In this document: in pieces, positions 25,609-33,385 of the stretch | How the letters are laid out: each line of letters opens with the position of its first letter | How positions within the stretch are numbered: position 1 is the stretch's first letter | Assembly (NCBI RefSeq): GCF_014650875.1 | Contig: NZ_BMVU01000008.1 | Span: 1-64,000, forward strand | DNA length: 64,000 nucleotides | Reading direction: 5' to 3' | Source: Streptomyces minutiscleroticus | GTDB taxonomy: Bacteria > Actinomycetota > Actinomycetes > Streptomycetales > Streptomycetaceae | The notes under the pieces: generated by a model | Seen by the model: only the letters and a program-made list of their open reading frames with translations | Databases searched by the model: none | Told to the model about the DNA's origin: nothing | Position numbers and translations under genes: made by a program

Positions 25609-28086
25609 GTGGACATGCTGAGCAAGCTGGGCAAGATGCAGGGCCATGCGGCCGCGCGCGAGGCCGGTCCGCTCGCCCACGAGGCGCTGTGCGTGGTGAC
25701 GGCCCGGACGGTCCTCAGGGGGGATGTGTGGGTCCAGATGGTCGAGGTGCTGGAGAGCCTCGACCCCGCGATGCGGGCGGTCGTCGCGGGGGAGTTGAGG
25801 CGGCTGTACGCCGAGTTCAGCTCCGCTGAGCGCCCGCAGGTGAAGGTGTTGCGGCTGCTGCAGGTCGTGGGTGCGGACCTGCCCGGTGATCCGCTCGCGG
25901 CCGAGCGGGCCGCCGAGCTGGAGAAGCTCGGCACGGAGGTTTCCATCTGGTGGGACGGTGACGTGCAGTTGGTCGCTGAGCACGAACTGGCCGCCGGCCG
26001 ACCGCTGTCGGCACCCGTCGTGGCGTTCCTGCGCCGGTGTGCCCTGGAGGCGTACCGCCGGCCGGAGATGGCGGCCTTGGCCAAGAAGCTGACGGAACCC
26101 GTGCTGAACGTGGGAGAGGCGTGGGCCGAGCAGGCCCTGAAGGAGGCCGCCGAGGAGCCTTGGCGGGCCCTGCTCGTCCACGCCACGACCGCGACGTCGG
26201 CCAAGCCCACCGCCAAGTGGGACAAGGCCGCGCTCGCCCTCATCGAACCCCTCGGCACCGACGCCGTGCGCGCGGCGGTGCTCGGCTGGCTCCCGCTCGT
26301 CGGTCGCCCCCGCACCTTCGCGTTCACCACCGTGGGGCCCGGTCCCGACGTGAACCTCGCCTTCGACCCGTACAACGCCAACGCCCTGCGCGGCCTCACC
26401 TGGATCCTCGCCCTGCTGCCCGCCCACCCGGACACGGCCCGCGCTCTCGGCACGCTCGTCGAGACCTCACTGAAGAAGGTCCCCGGCCTGGGGCCCGTGA
26501 ATCCCAAGGTCGCCAACGCCGCAGTCACGGCCCTCGCCCGCATCGACAGCCAGGCGGCACTCGCCGAGCTGGCCCGGCTCGCCACCCGCGTCACCTACAA
26601 GGGCACTCTCAAGCTGCTCGACACCGCCCTGGACACCCGCGCGGAAGCCCTCGGCCTCGGCCGGGAGGAGATCGAGGAACTGGCCGTTCCCGCCTACGGG
26701 CTGACCGAGGTCGGCCGCTGCGCGACACAGCTCGGCGACTTCACCGCCCTGCTGGAGATCCAGGGCGCCAAAGCAGTCCTGCGCTGGCGCTCCGCCACCG
26801 GCAAAGAGGTCAGGTCCGTCCCCGCCGCGGTCCGGCGCGACCACCCCGAGGAGCTGAAGGAGCTCAAGGCCGCCGTCAAGGACATCGACAAGATGCTCGG
26901 CGCCCAGGCCGAGCGTCTGGACCGGCAGTTCCTCGCCCGCCGCACGTGGTCCTACACAGCCTGGCGCGAGCGCTACCTCGACCACCCCCTCGTCGGCAGC
27001 CTCGCCCGCCGTCTGCTGTGGACGGTCGACGGCACCCCGGTCGGCTTTGCCGACGGCGCCCTGCGCACCCTCACCGACGACCCGGTCGAGCACGGCACGG
27101 AGGTCGCCCTCTGGCACCCCGTCGGCCGCGAGCCCGCCGAGGTGGTCGCCTGGAGGGACTGGCTGGAGCGGCACGCGGTCACCCAGCCTTTCAAGCAGGC
27201 CCACCGCGAGGTGTACCTGCTCACCGACGCCGAGCGGGCGACGGGCACGTACTCGAACCGGTTCGCGGCGCACATCGTCCGCCAGCACCAGTTCCACTCC
27301 CTCGCCGCGGTCCGCGGCTGGCGCAACAAGCTGCGGCTCTGCGTCGACGACGAGGCACCACCCGCCACCCGTGAACTCCCGCAGTGGGGCCTGCGCGCCG
27401 AGTACTGGATCGAGGGCGAGGGCGAGGAGTACGGCGTCGACACCACCGAGTCGGGCAGCTACCTGCGGCTCCGTACCGACCAGGTGCGCTTCTACCCGAT
27501 CGGCGCACCGCGGAACTCGGCGCACTGCTACGGCGGCGGGTACCGCATGCCGCTGCGCGACGGCGCGGAGCCGGTCGAGCCGCTCCCGCTCACCGAGATC
27601 CCGCCGCTCGTCCTCTCCGAAGTCCTGCGGGACGTGGACCTGTTCGTCGGCGTGGCCAGCATCGGCAACGATCCGACGTGGCAGGACGGCGGGCCCGGCG
27701 GCCGGTTCCGCGAGTACTGGACGTCGTACGGCTTCGGCGAGCTGAACCAGAGCGCCGAGACCCGCCGCGCCCTCCTCGCACGCCTGGTGCCGCGGCTCGC
27801 GATCGCCGGGCGGTGCACGATCGAGGGCCGGTTCCTGCACGTCGAGGGCGAACTACGGACGTACAAGATCCATCTCGGTTCGGGCAACATCTTGATGACG
27901 CCGAACGACGAATACCTCTGCATCGTCCCCAAGTCGTCCGCGGAGACCGCCGCGCAGACCGGCTATCTGCCCTTCGAGGGCGACCGCACCCTGGCCCTCG
28001 TGCTCAGCAAGGCGTTGATGCTCGCCAAGGACACCGAGATCACCGATCCGACGATCGTCAGCCAGATACGCCGGACACGCCGCTGA
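25609..28086 (+). CDS. DUF4132 domain protein (MolR-like)
   Basis: 825 residues from GTG 25609. The long N-terminal part is made of helical, HEAT-like segments (GPVNPKVANAAVTALARIDS, then AALAELARLA). The C-terminal ~300 residues are the DUF4132 domain, with LVWRLLW-like SLARRLLWTVDGTPVGFADG, LWHPVGREPAEVVAWRDWLE, QPFKQAHREVYLLTDAE, then FAAHIVRQHQF and YTSYGFGELN-type blocks. Homologues include E. coli MolR and many actinobacterial proteins tied to WGR or MoxR/VWA modules, some in predicted conflict systems. The biochemical role is unknown. It sits in a two-gene operon flanked by insertion-sequence relics. Confidence 0.88.
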   Translation: MDMLSKLGKMQGHAAAREAGPLAHEALCVVTARTVLRGDVWVQMVEVLESLDPAMRAVVAGELRRLYAEFSSAERPQVKVLRLLQVVGADLPGDPLAAERAAELEKLGTEVSIWWDGDVQLVAEHELAAGRPLSAPVVAFLRRCALEAYRRPEMAALAKKLTEPVLNVGEAWAEQALKEAAEEPWRALLVHATTATSAKPTAKWDKAALALIEPLGTDAVRAAVLGWLPLVGRPRTFAFTTVGPGPDVNLAFDPYNANALRGLTWILALLPAHPDTARALGTLVETSLKKVPGLGPVNPKVANAAVTALARIDSQAALAELARLATRVTYKGTLKLLDTALDTRAEALGLGREEIEELAVPAYGLTEVGRCATQLGDFTALLEIQGAKAVLRWRSATGKEVRSVPAAVRRDHPEELKELKAAVKDIDKMLGAQAERLDRQFLARRTWSYTAWRERYLDHPLVGSLARRLLWTVDGTPVGFADGALRTLTDDPVEHGTEVALWHPVGREPAEVVAWRDWLERHAVTQPFKQAHREVYLLTDAERATGTYSNRFAAHIVRQHQFHSLAAVRGWRNKLRLCVDDEAPPATRELPQWGLRAEYWIEGEGEEYGVDTTESGSYLRLRTDQVRFYPIGAPRNSAHCYGGGYRMPLRDGAEPVEPLPLTEIPPLVLSEVLRDVDLFVGVASIGNDPTWQDGGPGGRFREYWTSYGFGELNQSAETRRALLARLVPRLAIAGRCTIEGRFLHVEGELRTYKIHLGSGNILMTPNDEYLCIVPKSSAETAAQTGYLPFEGDRTLALVLSKALMLAKDTEITDPTIVSQIRRTRR

Positions 28087-28570
28087 ACGGCCGCGGGCCC
28101 CGCTCCACCCGGGAGCGTGGCCCGCAACAGAGCCAGAAACAAAGGTCGGTGGCGGCGCGTGAGCAGCGCCCGCTGTACCTCCTGGATCGCCTCGGTGACC
28201 TCGATGTCACGGACGGCGTCCTGCTCGAACAGCCTCTGCCGCCGACAGCAAGAAGCCCGGCCATGACGCGGGGATGCCGCCACCGCGGCATCCCCGCCAC
28301 CGGCGCCAGCCGCTGCGAGGACTGTCGCCTGCGGCGCCGCCCCTCGGACCGGGCGGGCCTACCGGCGCGAGGTGGCCGACGTCTGCTTCCCGCCCGCCGC
28401 CCGCGCCGCCCTGCCGGGCCGCATCGTCGGCGGCGAGCACATCAGCGACGTCCGCACCGACCTCGGCGTCACCGTCCACCGCGCCCGCGGCTACGGCCGC
28501 CACGCACCCGCCTGGGCCCGCGCCCCGGACCTGGCCCTGAGAGCCGGCCGCGACCCCGACCTGAGGCACG
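28087..28570. other. No intact gene; fragment of a small mobile-element protein
   Basis: From about 28260 the plus strand reads MTRGCRHRGIPATGASRCED then, after a shift near 28365, VADVCFPPAARAALPGRIVG and GEHISDVRTDLGVTVHRARG. The second part resembles small HTH proteins of actinomycete integrative elements. It is frameshifted and without a proper end. Confidence 0.4.
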
Positions 28571-28571
28571 G

Positions 28572-28790
28572 GAGTCGTGGGAGCTGTTCCAGCGGGTGGT
28601 CCCACCTGCTCCATCGTGGCCACAGGCCGGCGATCGACGCCGGTGCGGGGAGCGCGAGGTGCTGACCGCGATCATTCCCGTGGCCACGACGGGCTGCACC
28701 TGGCGGCGGCTGCCGCCGGCCTTCGGTCCCTCGGGGCCGACCGCGCACCGGCGTTCCACCGAGTGGACCGCCGCCCGGATCCGGGCGGAG
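28572..28790 (+). mobile_element. IS5-family transposase N-terminal remnant
   Basis: One frame reads ESWELFQRVVPPAPSWPQAG, then EREVLTAIIPVATTGCTWRR, LPPAFGPSGPTAHRR, TEWTAAR. This is the conserved start of IS5/IS427-group transposases (LF..VVP, GCTW..LP..FGPS.TAHRRF.EW). It stops after ~75 residues against the TetR gene, so nothing catalytic is left. Confidence 0.7.
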
Positions 28791-28800
28791 CCGGTGCCCG

Positions 28801-29412
28801 TCAGCCTTGGACGGAGTCCTGGGACGCCGCCCGGGCGAGGGTGTCCGCCACCGTTGTGCATGCGAGCCGGGCCACGGACCGCAGTTCGGCGTCCGAAGCG
28901 CCGGCACGGCTCAGTACGGCCAGTGACTGGTTGACGGCGACGACATACGTGGCGAGTTCGTCGAGTGTCCGGGTGTCGGCCGAGGAGTCCGCCAGTGCCG
29001 CGCGTACCCGTTGCCGCTGCACGTCGAGCAGGCCACGCACCCGCAGGCCGTTCTCCTGCTTCAGTGTCGGGGACTGCGCGGCGGACTGGGCGATGAGGCA
29101 CCCCGCGGGGACCGACGGGTCGGCGATACGGCCCAGGACGACGTCGAAGAACGCCTCGACCGCGCGCACCGGGTCACCGGGGTGCGCCGCGAGGGCTTGC
29201 TCGTACTGTGCGCCGTAGAGCGACGCGTAGCGGTCGAGGCACTGGAGGAACAGCGCGTCCTTGCCGCCGAAGGCACCGTAGAGGGAGCCGCGGCCGAGAC
29301 CGGTGGCGGAACACAGGGCCTCGAGGGAGGCGTCCGCGTACCCGCGCTGCCAGAACACTCGCATGGCCCGGTCCAGGGCGGCACCGACATCGAACTGCTT
29401 CCTGCCGGGCAT
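28801..29412 (-). CDS. TetR family regulator
   Basis: 203 residues from ATG 29412 (MPGRKQFDVGAALDRAMRVF). The HTH is ASLEALCSATGLGRGSLYGA, then FGGKDALF. The rest is the TetR_C_16/AcrR-like helical domain (VPAGCLIAQSA). It faces the MFS gene over a very long perfect inverted repeat and almost certainly represses that exporter and itself. Two residues upstream, an ATG at 29421 is an alternative start. Confidence 0.92.
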   Translation of the reverse strand: MPGRKQFDVGAALDRAMRVFWQRGYADASLEALCSATGLGRGSLYGAFGGKDALFLQCLDRYASLYGAQYEQALAAHPGDPVRAVEAFFDVVLGRIADPSVPAGCLIAQSAAQSPTLKQENGLRVRGLLDVQRQRVRAALADSSADTRTLDELATYVVAVNQSLAVLSRAGASDAELRSVARLACTTVADTLARAASQDSVQG

Positions 29413-29456
29413 GGCGTGCACCTCCTGCTTTCACGTTCCAGCCGTGAGCCTACCCG

Positions 29457-29505
29457 CATCTTGGATCGATCGGTCGAATCATCTTTGACCGATCGATCCA
29501 AGATG
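29457..29505. promoter_or_regulatory. Operator: perfect 19-bp inverted repeat
   Basis: Arms 29457-29475 and 29487-29505 are exact reverse complements, separated by 11 nt. Each arm contains GGATCGATCGGTC or its complement, so each half also has internal symmetry (GATCGATC) and could hold one repressor dimer. It is placed 45 bp from the TetR start and 44 bp from the MFS start, as expected for a shared control site. Confidence 0.8.
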
Positions 29506-29548
29506 GTTAGCGTGACGGCGGTGGTTCCAGCACGCGAAAGGCCGCACG

Positions 29549-30775
29549 ATGATCGACAACGCCGCGTCAGACGTCCGCGCACCGGCTGTCACGCCCGTGG
29601 GCGGGCGCCGGGCACGCGTCGGGTTCTGGCTCACCGCCGCGGTGTACACCCTGGTCATGCTGGGCGGTACGCTGCCGATTCCGCTGTATGCGTTCTGGGC
29701 GCCGCAGATGGGCTTCGGGCCCTTCACCACGACATTGGTCTTCGCCGTCTACGCCCTGGGGACCGTGCTCGCGCTGATGGTGTTCGCCTCGCTCTCCGAC
29801 CGCGCGGGCCGCCGCCCTCTCCTGAGCGCCGCTCTCCTGGCCGCGGCGACGAGCACAGCGCTGTTCCTCGTCGCCCACGATGTCGAAACCCTGCTGGCGG
29901 CACGGTTCCTGTGCGGCCTGAGCACAGGCGTCTTCACCGCCACGGCGACCGCCGCGCTGGGTGAGCTCGCCGGAGCAGAGCACACCCGGCGGGCGTCGAC
30001 CGTCTCCGCGGTGGCGAACACGGGCGGACCGGGGCTGGGCACCCTTGCCGCCGGCCTGTTCGCACAGTACGGGGCGGACCCCACGCACCTGGTGTTCTGG
30101 TGCTACCTCGCCGGCCTGGTCCCGGCGTTCCTGGCCGTCCTCGTCACCCCGGAGACCGTCGTACCCCGACAGCGCCCTGCGCTGTCCGTGCGCCGCCCGG
30201 TCCTTCCCGGCCGACGGACGGCGCGGACCGAGTTCCTGCGGGCCGCCACAGCTGTCCTCGCCGCGTTCGCGGTCAGCGGACTGTTCTCCTCACTGGTGCC
30301 TGCCTTCCTTCGCGAACAGCTGCACGTCCACACCGTCGCGGCCGTCGGCGCACAGGTCGGGCTGCTGTTCCTCGTCGCCCTGGTCGCACAGGTGGCCGCC
30401 CCGGAACGGTGGGTCTCCGGGCGCCGGCCGGCACCGGCGTTCCTCGCCGCGGGCGTCGCGGTGTTCGAGACCGGCCTGTGGACGCGGTCACTGCCTCTGT
30501 TCGCCGCCGGAACGCTTCTGGCGGGTGCCGGCATCGGCCTGGCCTTCCGCCGCGGCATCGGGGTCACCCAACGGCTCGCCGATCCGCAGCGCAGAGCGGA
30601 CCTGCTCTCCACCTACTTCCTGTTCGCCTACACCGGCACGATCGTGCCCACGCTGGCCCTCGGACTCCTCGACCAGACCGTCAACCAGGACGTCGCAACC
30701 CTGATCCTCGCCGTCACCGTCGTGGCGACGACCCTCGCCGGCGCACTGAGCCGCCCCACCGGCGCCACTGCCTGA
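29549..30775 (+). CDS. MFS transporter (drug exporter type)
   Basis: 408 residues, ATG 29549 with GAAAGG upstream. Twelve hydrophobic helices; the loop 2-3 motif A appears as SLSDRAGRRPLLSAAL; EARFLCGLSTGVF-like segment; central loop near residue 210 (VVPRQRPALSVRRPVLPGRR). Such TetR-linked MFS proteins export toxic small molecules by proton antiport. The substrate is probably also the ligand that releases the divergent TetR. Transcription continues toward the hydrolase at 30854, 78 bp downstream, perhaps as one unit. Confidence 0.9.
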   Translation: MIDNAASDVRAPAVTPVGGRRARVGFWLTAAVYTLVMLGGTLPIPLYAFWAPQMGFGPFTTTLVFAVYALGTVLALMVFASLSDRAGRRPLLSAALLAAATSTALFLVAHDVETLLAARFLCGLSTGVFTATATAALGELAGAEHTRRASTVSAVANTGGPGLGTLAAGLFAQYGADPTHLVFWCYLAGLVPAFLAVLVTPETVVPRQRPALSVRRPVLPGRRTARTEFLRAATAVLAAFAVSGLFSSLVPAFLREQLHVHTVAAVGAQVGLLFLVALVAQVAAPERWVSGRRPAPAFLAAGVAVFETGLWTRSLPLFAAGTLLAGAGIGLAFRRGIGVTQRLADPQRRADLLSTYFLFAYTGTIVPTLALGLLDQTVNQDVATLILAVTVVATTLAGALSRPTGATA

Positions 30776-30853
30776 GCCGCCACCACCGTGTGACTCCGCC
30801 CCTTTCCCGCCCACCCCGTGAAACCGCATCAGCCCCGCACCAAAGGAATGATC

Positions 30854-31840
30854 ATGAGTCTGTCGCCGACCGACCTCCCCGCGCCCGAGGGCCCCGGTTC
30901 CGTCTCCCGGGCGCCGAACCTGCCGGCCCGGTTCACCGACACCTTCACCAGCCGGTACGTCACCACCGGCGACCTGCGCCTGCACGCCGTCACAGGCGGC
31001 GAAGGCCCCGCACTGCTGCTGCTGGCAGGCTGGCCCCAGACGTGGTACGCCTGGCGCCTCCTGATGCCCGCGCTGGCCCGGGACTTCCACGTCGTCGCGG
31101 CCGATCCGCGTGGTGTCGGGCTCTCCGACAAACCCCTGGACGGGTACGACACCGGCACGCTCGCACGCGACATGGTGGCGCTGATGGACTCGCTCGGGCA
31201 CCGGCGATTCGCCATGGTCGGGCACGACATCGGGATGTGGACCGGCTACGCCCTGGCCGCGGACCACCCTGACCGGCTCGACCGCCTGGCCGTCGCCGAG
31301 GCCACGATCCCGGGGCTTTCCCCCACACCACCCCTTCTCGGCAGCCGGGAAGCCAACGACCGCCTCTGGCACTTCGCCTTCAACCGCCTCACCGACGTCA
31401 ACGAGCAGTTGGTCCGCGGACGGGAACATCTCTACTTCGGCCACCAGTTCGCCACGAAGTCCGCGAAGGCACTGCCCGACTACGCCGTCCAGCACTACGT
31501 CGACACCCTCGCCGCCGATCCGGAGGCCCTGCGCTCCAGCTTCGCGTTCTACCGCGCACTCGACACGACCATCGCGCAGAACCAGCGGCGCAGGAGCCGA
31601 CGGCTGTCCCTCCCCGTCCTGGCCATCGGGGGAGCGGAGAACCTGGGCGCATCGGTCGGCGCGACGATGAAGCCGGCCGCGGACCATGTGGAGAGCCTTG
31701 TCCTCCCCGGGTGCGGCCACTACCCCGCCGAGGAGGCCCCGGAGGCGATGCTGTCGGCGCTGACCGCCTTCCTGGCCCCGTACCGGGACAAGCAGGCCGC
31801 ACCGCACGCCCCCACGACACGGGGTTCCGAAGCCCAGTAG
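30854..31840 (+). CDS. Alpha/beta hydrolase (epoxide hydrolase / dehalogenase-like)
   Basis: 328 residues from ATG 30854, chosen because AAAGGA ends 7 nt before it; the closer ATG at 30848 leaves no spacing. It has the oxyanion loop AGWPQTWYAW (usual HGWPQTW, first His is Ala here), nucleophile Asp in VGHDIGMW and catalytic His in GCGHYPAEEAPE. The Asp nucleophile places it with epoxide hydrolases and haloacetate dehalogenases. It may act with the preceding TetR-controlled exporter. Export plus hydrolysis of one compound is plausible but unproven. Confidence 0.88.
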   Translation: MSLSPTDLPAPEGPGSVSRAPNLPARFTDTFTSRYVTTGDLRLHAVTGGEGPALLLLAGWPQTWYAWRLLMPALARDFHVVAADPRGVGLSDKPLDGYDTGTLARDMVALMDSLGHRRFAMVGHDIGMWTGYALAADHPDRLDRLAVAEATIPGLSPTPPLLGSREANDRLWHFAFNRLTDVNEQLVRGREHLYFGHQFATKSAKALPDYAVQHYVDTLAADPEALRSSFAFYRALDTTIAQNQRRRSRRLSLPVLAIGGAENLGASVGATMKPAADHVESLVLPGCGHYPAEEAPEAMLSALTAFLAPYRDKQAAPHAPTTRGSEAQ

Positions 31841-31856
31841 CGATCATGGACCGTGA

Positions 31857-31982
31857 TTACGCCTTGACGCTCGACACCCCTGACGAGACGGTGATCAGGA
31901 TCGCGCGCAGTTGACGCGCGTCCGGCGCACCCCCGCCGCCGATCGGCGCGGCCGCCATGTGAGGAGGCTGGTTCGTACTCAT
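31857..31982 (-). CDS. 41-residue small ORF with strong ribosome-binding site
   Basis: From ATG 31982 on the minus strand, preceded by GGAAGGA: MSTNQPPHMAAAPIGGGGAP, then DARQLRAILITVSSGVSSVKA and a TAA. The pattern of a polar head followed by RAILITVSSGV looks like the cytoplasmic N-terminus and first half-helix of a large MFS exporter cut short. It could also be a genuine tiny membrane-associated protein. It is convergent with the hydrolase and has no recognisable relative. Confidence 0.3.
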   Translation of the reverse strand: MSTNQPPHMAAAPIGGGGAPDARQLRAILITVSSGVSSVKA

Positions 31983-32117
31983 GGTTTCCTTCCGAAGAGG
32001 GCATGCAGGATCAGCGCCGGGGCACGGCCGGTCGCCAAGGTGGTGAGGCGGGGACGTGCTCACCGCGCGGACCGCCGGACGGTCGGCGCGCGGTGCTTGG
32101 GCAGCGGGGCTTACGTG

Positions 32118-32549
32118 TCAGCCGGTGGTCCTCTGTGCCGCGGCGAGCGCGGCGTCGGTGTCCGCGGCGGCCGGCACGGCGTTGACGTGCGCGCCGGTCA
32201 GGGCTCCGGCCGCCGTGGAGGCACCGGTCCGGGTCGGGAGGGCGGTGGCGTTGCCGGCCGCCCGCACGCCCCGGATCTCGGGGGTTGTGGCCATCGCGGA
32301 GGCGAGGCGGCGGCCCATGTCGTCGGGCAGGTCCTCCGTCGGCGGCTTCAGCCCGTCCAGGACGATGAGGCCGTGCACGGCGGTGGGGGCGTTGCGCGGG
32401 GTGCCACTGTCGATCACGACGGCCGAGCGGCGCGAGCGGGCCGGTATCAGCGCGCCGTTCAGGTCCGCGGCGCCGCCGCCGATCACCACGGCATCGACGG
32501 TCCCGGTGGACAGTGCGTCGCTCTCGTAGGGGGAGGTCTGCGCAGCCAT
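32118..32549 (-). pseudogene. Thioredoxin-reductase-like flavoprotein, internally deleted
   Basis: 143 residues against about 300 for relatives. The N-terminal FAD motif is present (VDAVVIGGGAADLNGAL, then VVIDSGTPRNAPTAVHGL; the usual GGGAAGL has Asp for Gly). The frame then jumps to the C-terminal block (TPEIRGVRAAGNATALPTRT, then GASTAAGALTGAHVNA) that normally follows the NADPH domain. The whole pyridine-nucleotide domain, including a redox Cys pair if it had one, is missing in frame. It is divergent from the XRE-cupin regulator, probably its original repressor. Confidence 0.7.
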
Positions 32550-32614
32550 GTCGCGCCCTTGCGTCGTACGCGGCTCCCCGTGCTGGACCGGCTGGCTGCG
32601 ACGTCGAGTCCGTG

Positions 32615-32650
32615 TTGCATCAGGGGCATACCATGTTGCCCATGACGCAA
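32615..32650. promoter_or_regulatory. Near-perfect palindrome over the regulator start
   Basis: TTGCATCAGGGGCA (32615-32628) and TGCCCATGACGCAA (32637-32650) are reverse complements at 12 of 14 positions, with an 8-nt centre. The right arm contains the chosen ATG (32642). A regulator bound here would block its own translation start region and the divergent flavoprotein promoter. Confidence 0.5.
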
Positions 32651-33256
32651 GAAGATGGGCAGCTGGACAGCCTCGTACGCAAACGGATCCGCGCTCTGCG
32701 CGTCGCGCAGGGGTGGTCGCTGGAGGAGTTGGCCACCCGGGCCAACCTCAGCCAGTCCTCACTGAGCCGTATCGAGAACGGTCGGCGCCGCCTCGCTCTG
32801 GATCAGCTGGTCACCCTCGCCCGCGCCCTGGACACCACCTTGGACCAGCTCGTGGAGAACGCCGCCGACGACATCGTGATCAGCCCGATGATCGATGGTG
32901 CGCACGGCCTGATGCGCTGGCCCGTGAAGGGCGACCCCGGTATGAGCGTGATGCGTCAGCGGATGACCGCCCCGCCGCCCGACAACCCGGCCCGCATGCG
33001 TGCCCACCCCGGCCGCGAATGGCTCGTCGTGCTGTCCGGCACCGCCGTCCTCATGCTCGGTCACCGGCGCTATCGCATCGAGACCAATCAAGCCGCGGAG
33101 TTCCCCACCATGATGCCGCACGCCATCGGCGCCGAGGGCGGGCCGTGCGAGATCATGGGCATCTTCGACCGTGACGCCCGCCGCGGCCACCAGAAGGACG
33201 CCGGTGGCAACGGTTCCGAAGCCGACCGCGGGGGCGCCCAGGAGCCCTGCGAGTAA
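32642..33256 (+). CDS. XRE family regulator with cupin domain
   Basis: 204 residues from ATG 32642. The XRE HTH at residues 10-65 is textbook (RIRALRVAQGWSLEELATRA, NLSQSSLSRIENGRR). It is followed by a cupin sensor domain at 105-185 (AHPGREWLVVLSGTAVLML, FPTMMPHAIGAEGG). This is the SutR/PuuR-like regulator architecture that senses small ligands. An ATG at 32633 is an alternative start. The pairing with the flavoprotein is common in actinomycetes; here the partner has decayed while the regulator and its palindrome remain. Confidence 0.9.
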   Translation: MTQEDGQLDSLVRKRIRALRVAQGWSLEELATRANLSQSSLSRIENGRRRLALDQLVTLARALDTTLDQLVENAADDIVISPMIDGAHGLMRWPVKGDPGMSVMRQRMTAPPPDNPARMRAHPGREWLVVLSGTAVLMLGHRRYRIETNQAAEFPTMMPHAIGAEGGPCEIMGIFDRDARRGHQKDAGGNGSEADRGGAQEPCE

Positions 33257-33328
33257 GGGGCCGCCGCCCTGCCGGAGCCCCTCGGCGCGGGACGGTATTG
33301 CGTGGTGGGCAACACGCCGAGCCACCTT

Positions 33329-33345
33329 CTTGCGTATTCCGCAAG
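33329..33345. promoter_or_regulatory. Palindrome upstream of His-rich methyltransferase
   Basis: CTTGCG-TATTC-CGCAAG, perfect 6-bp arms, about 40 bp before the start codon and just upstream of the likely -35. Its TTGCG/CGCAA ends resemble the outer ends of the palindrome at 32615-32650, so the XRE-cupin protein may bind both. Confidence 0.45.
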
Positions 33346-33373
33346 CAGCCGTGCGGCAGGCGCATGGCGCGTT

Positions 33374-33379
33374 TACGGT
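33374..33379 (+). promoter_or_regulatory. -10 element for a leaderless transcript
   Basis: TACGGT ends 6 nt before ATG 33386, exactly the distance that puts the first transcribed base on the start codon. No Shine-Dalgarno is present. No convincing -35 was found. Confidence 0.45.
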
Positions 33380-33385
33380 GATGCC

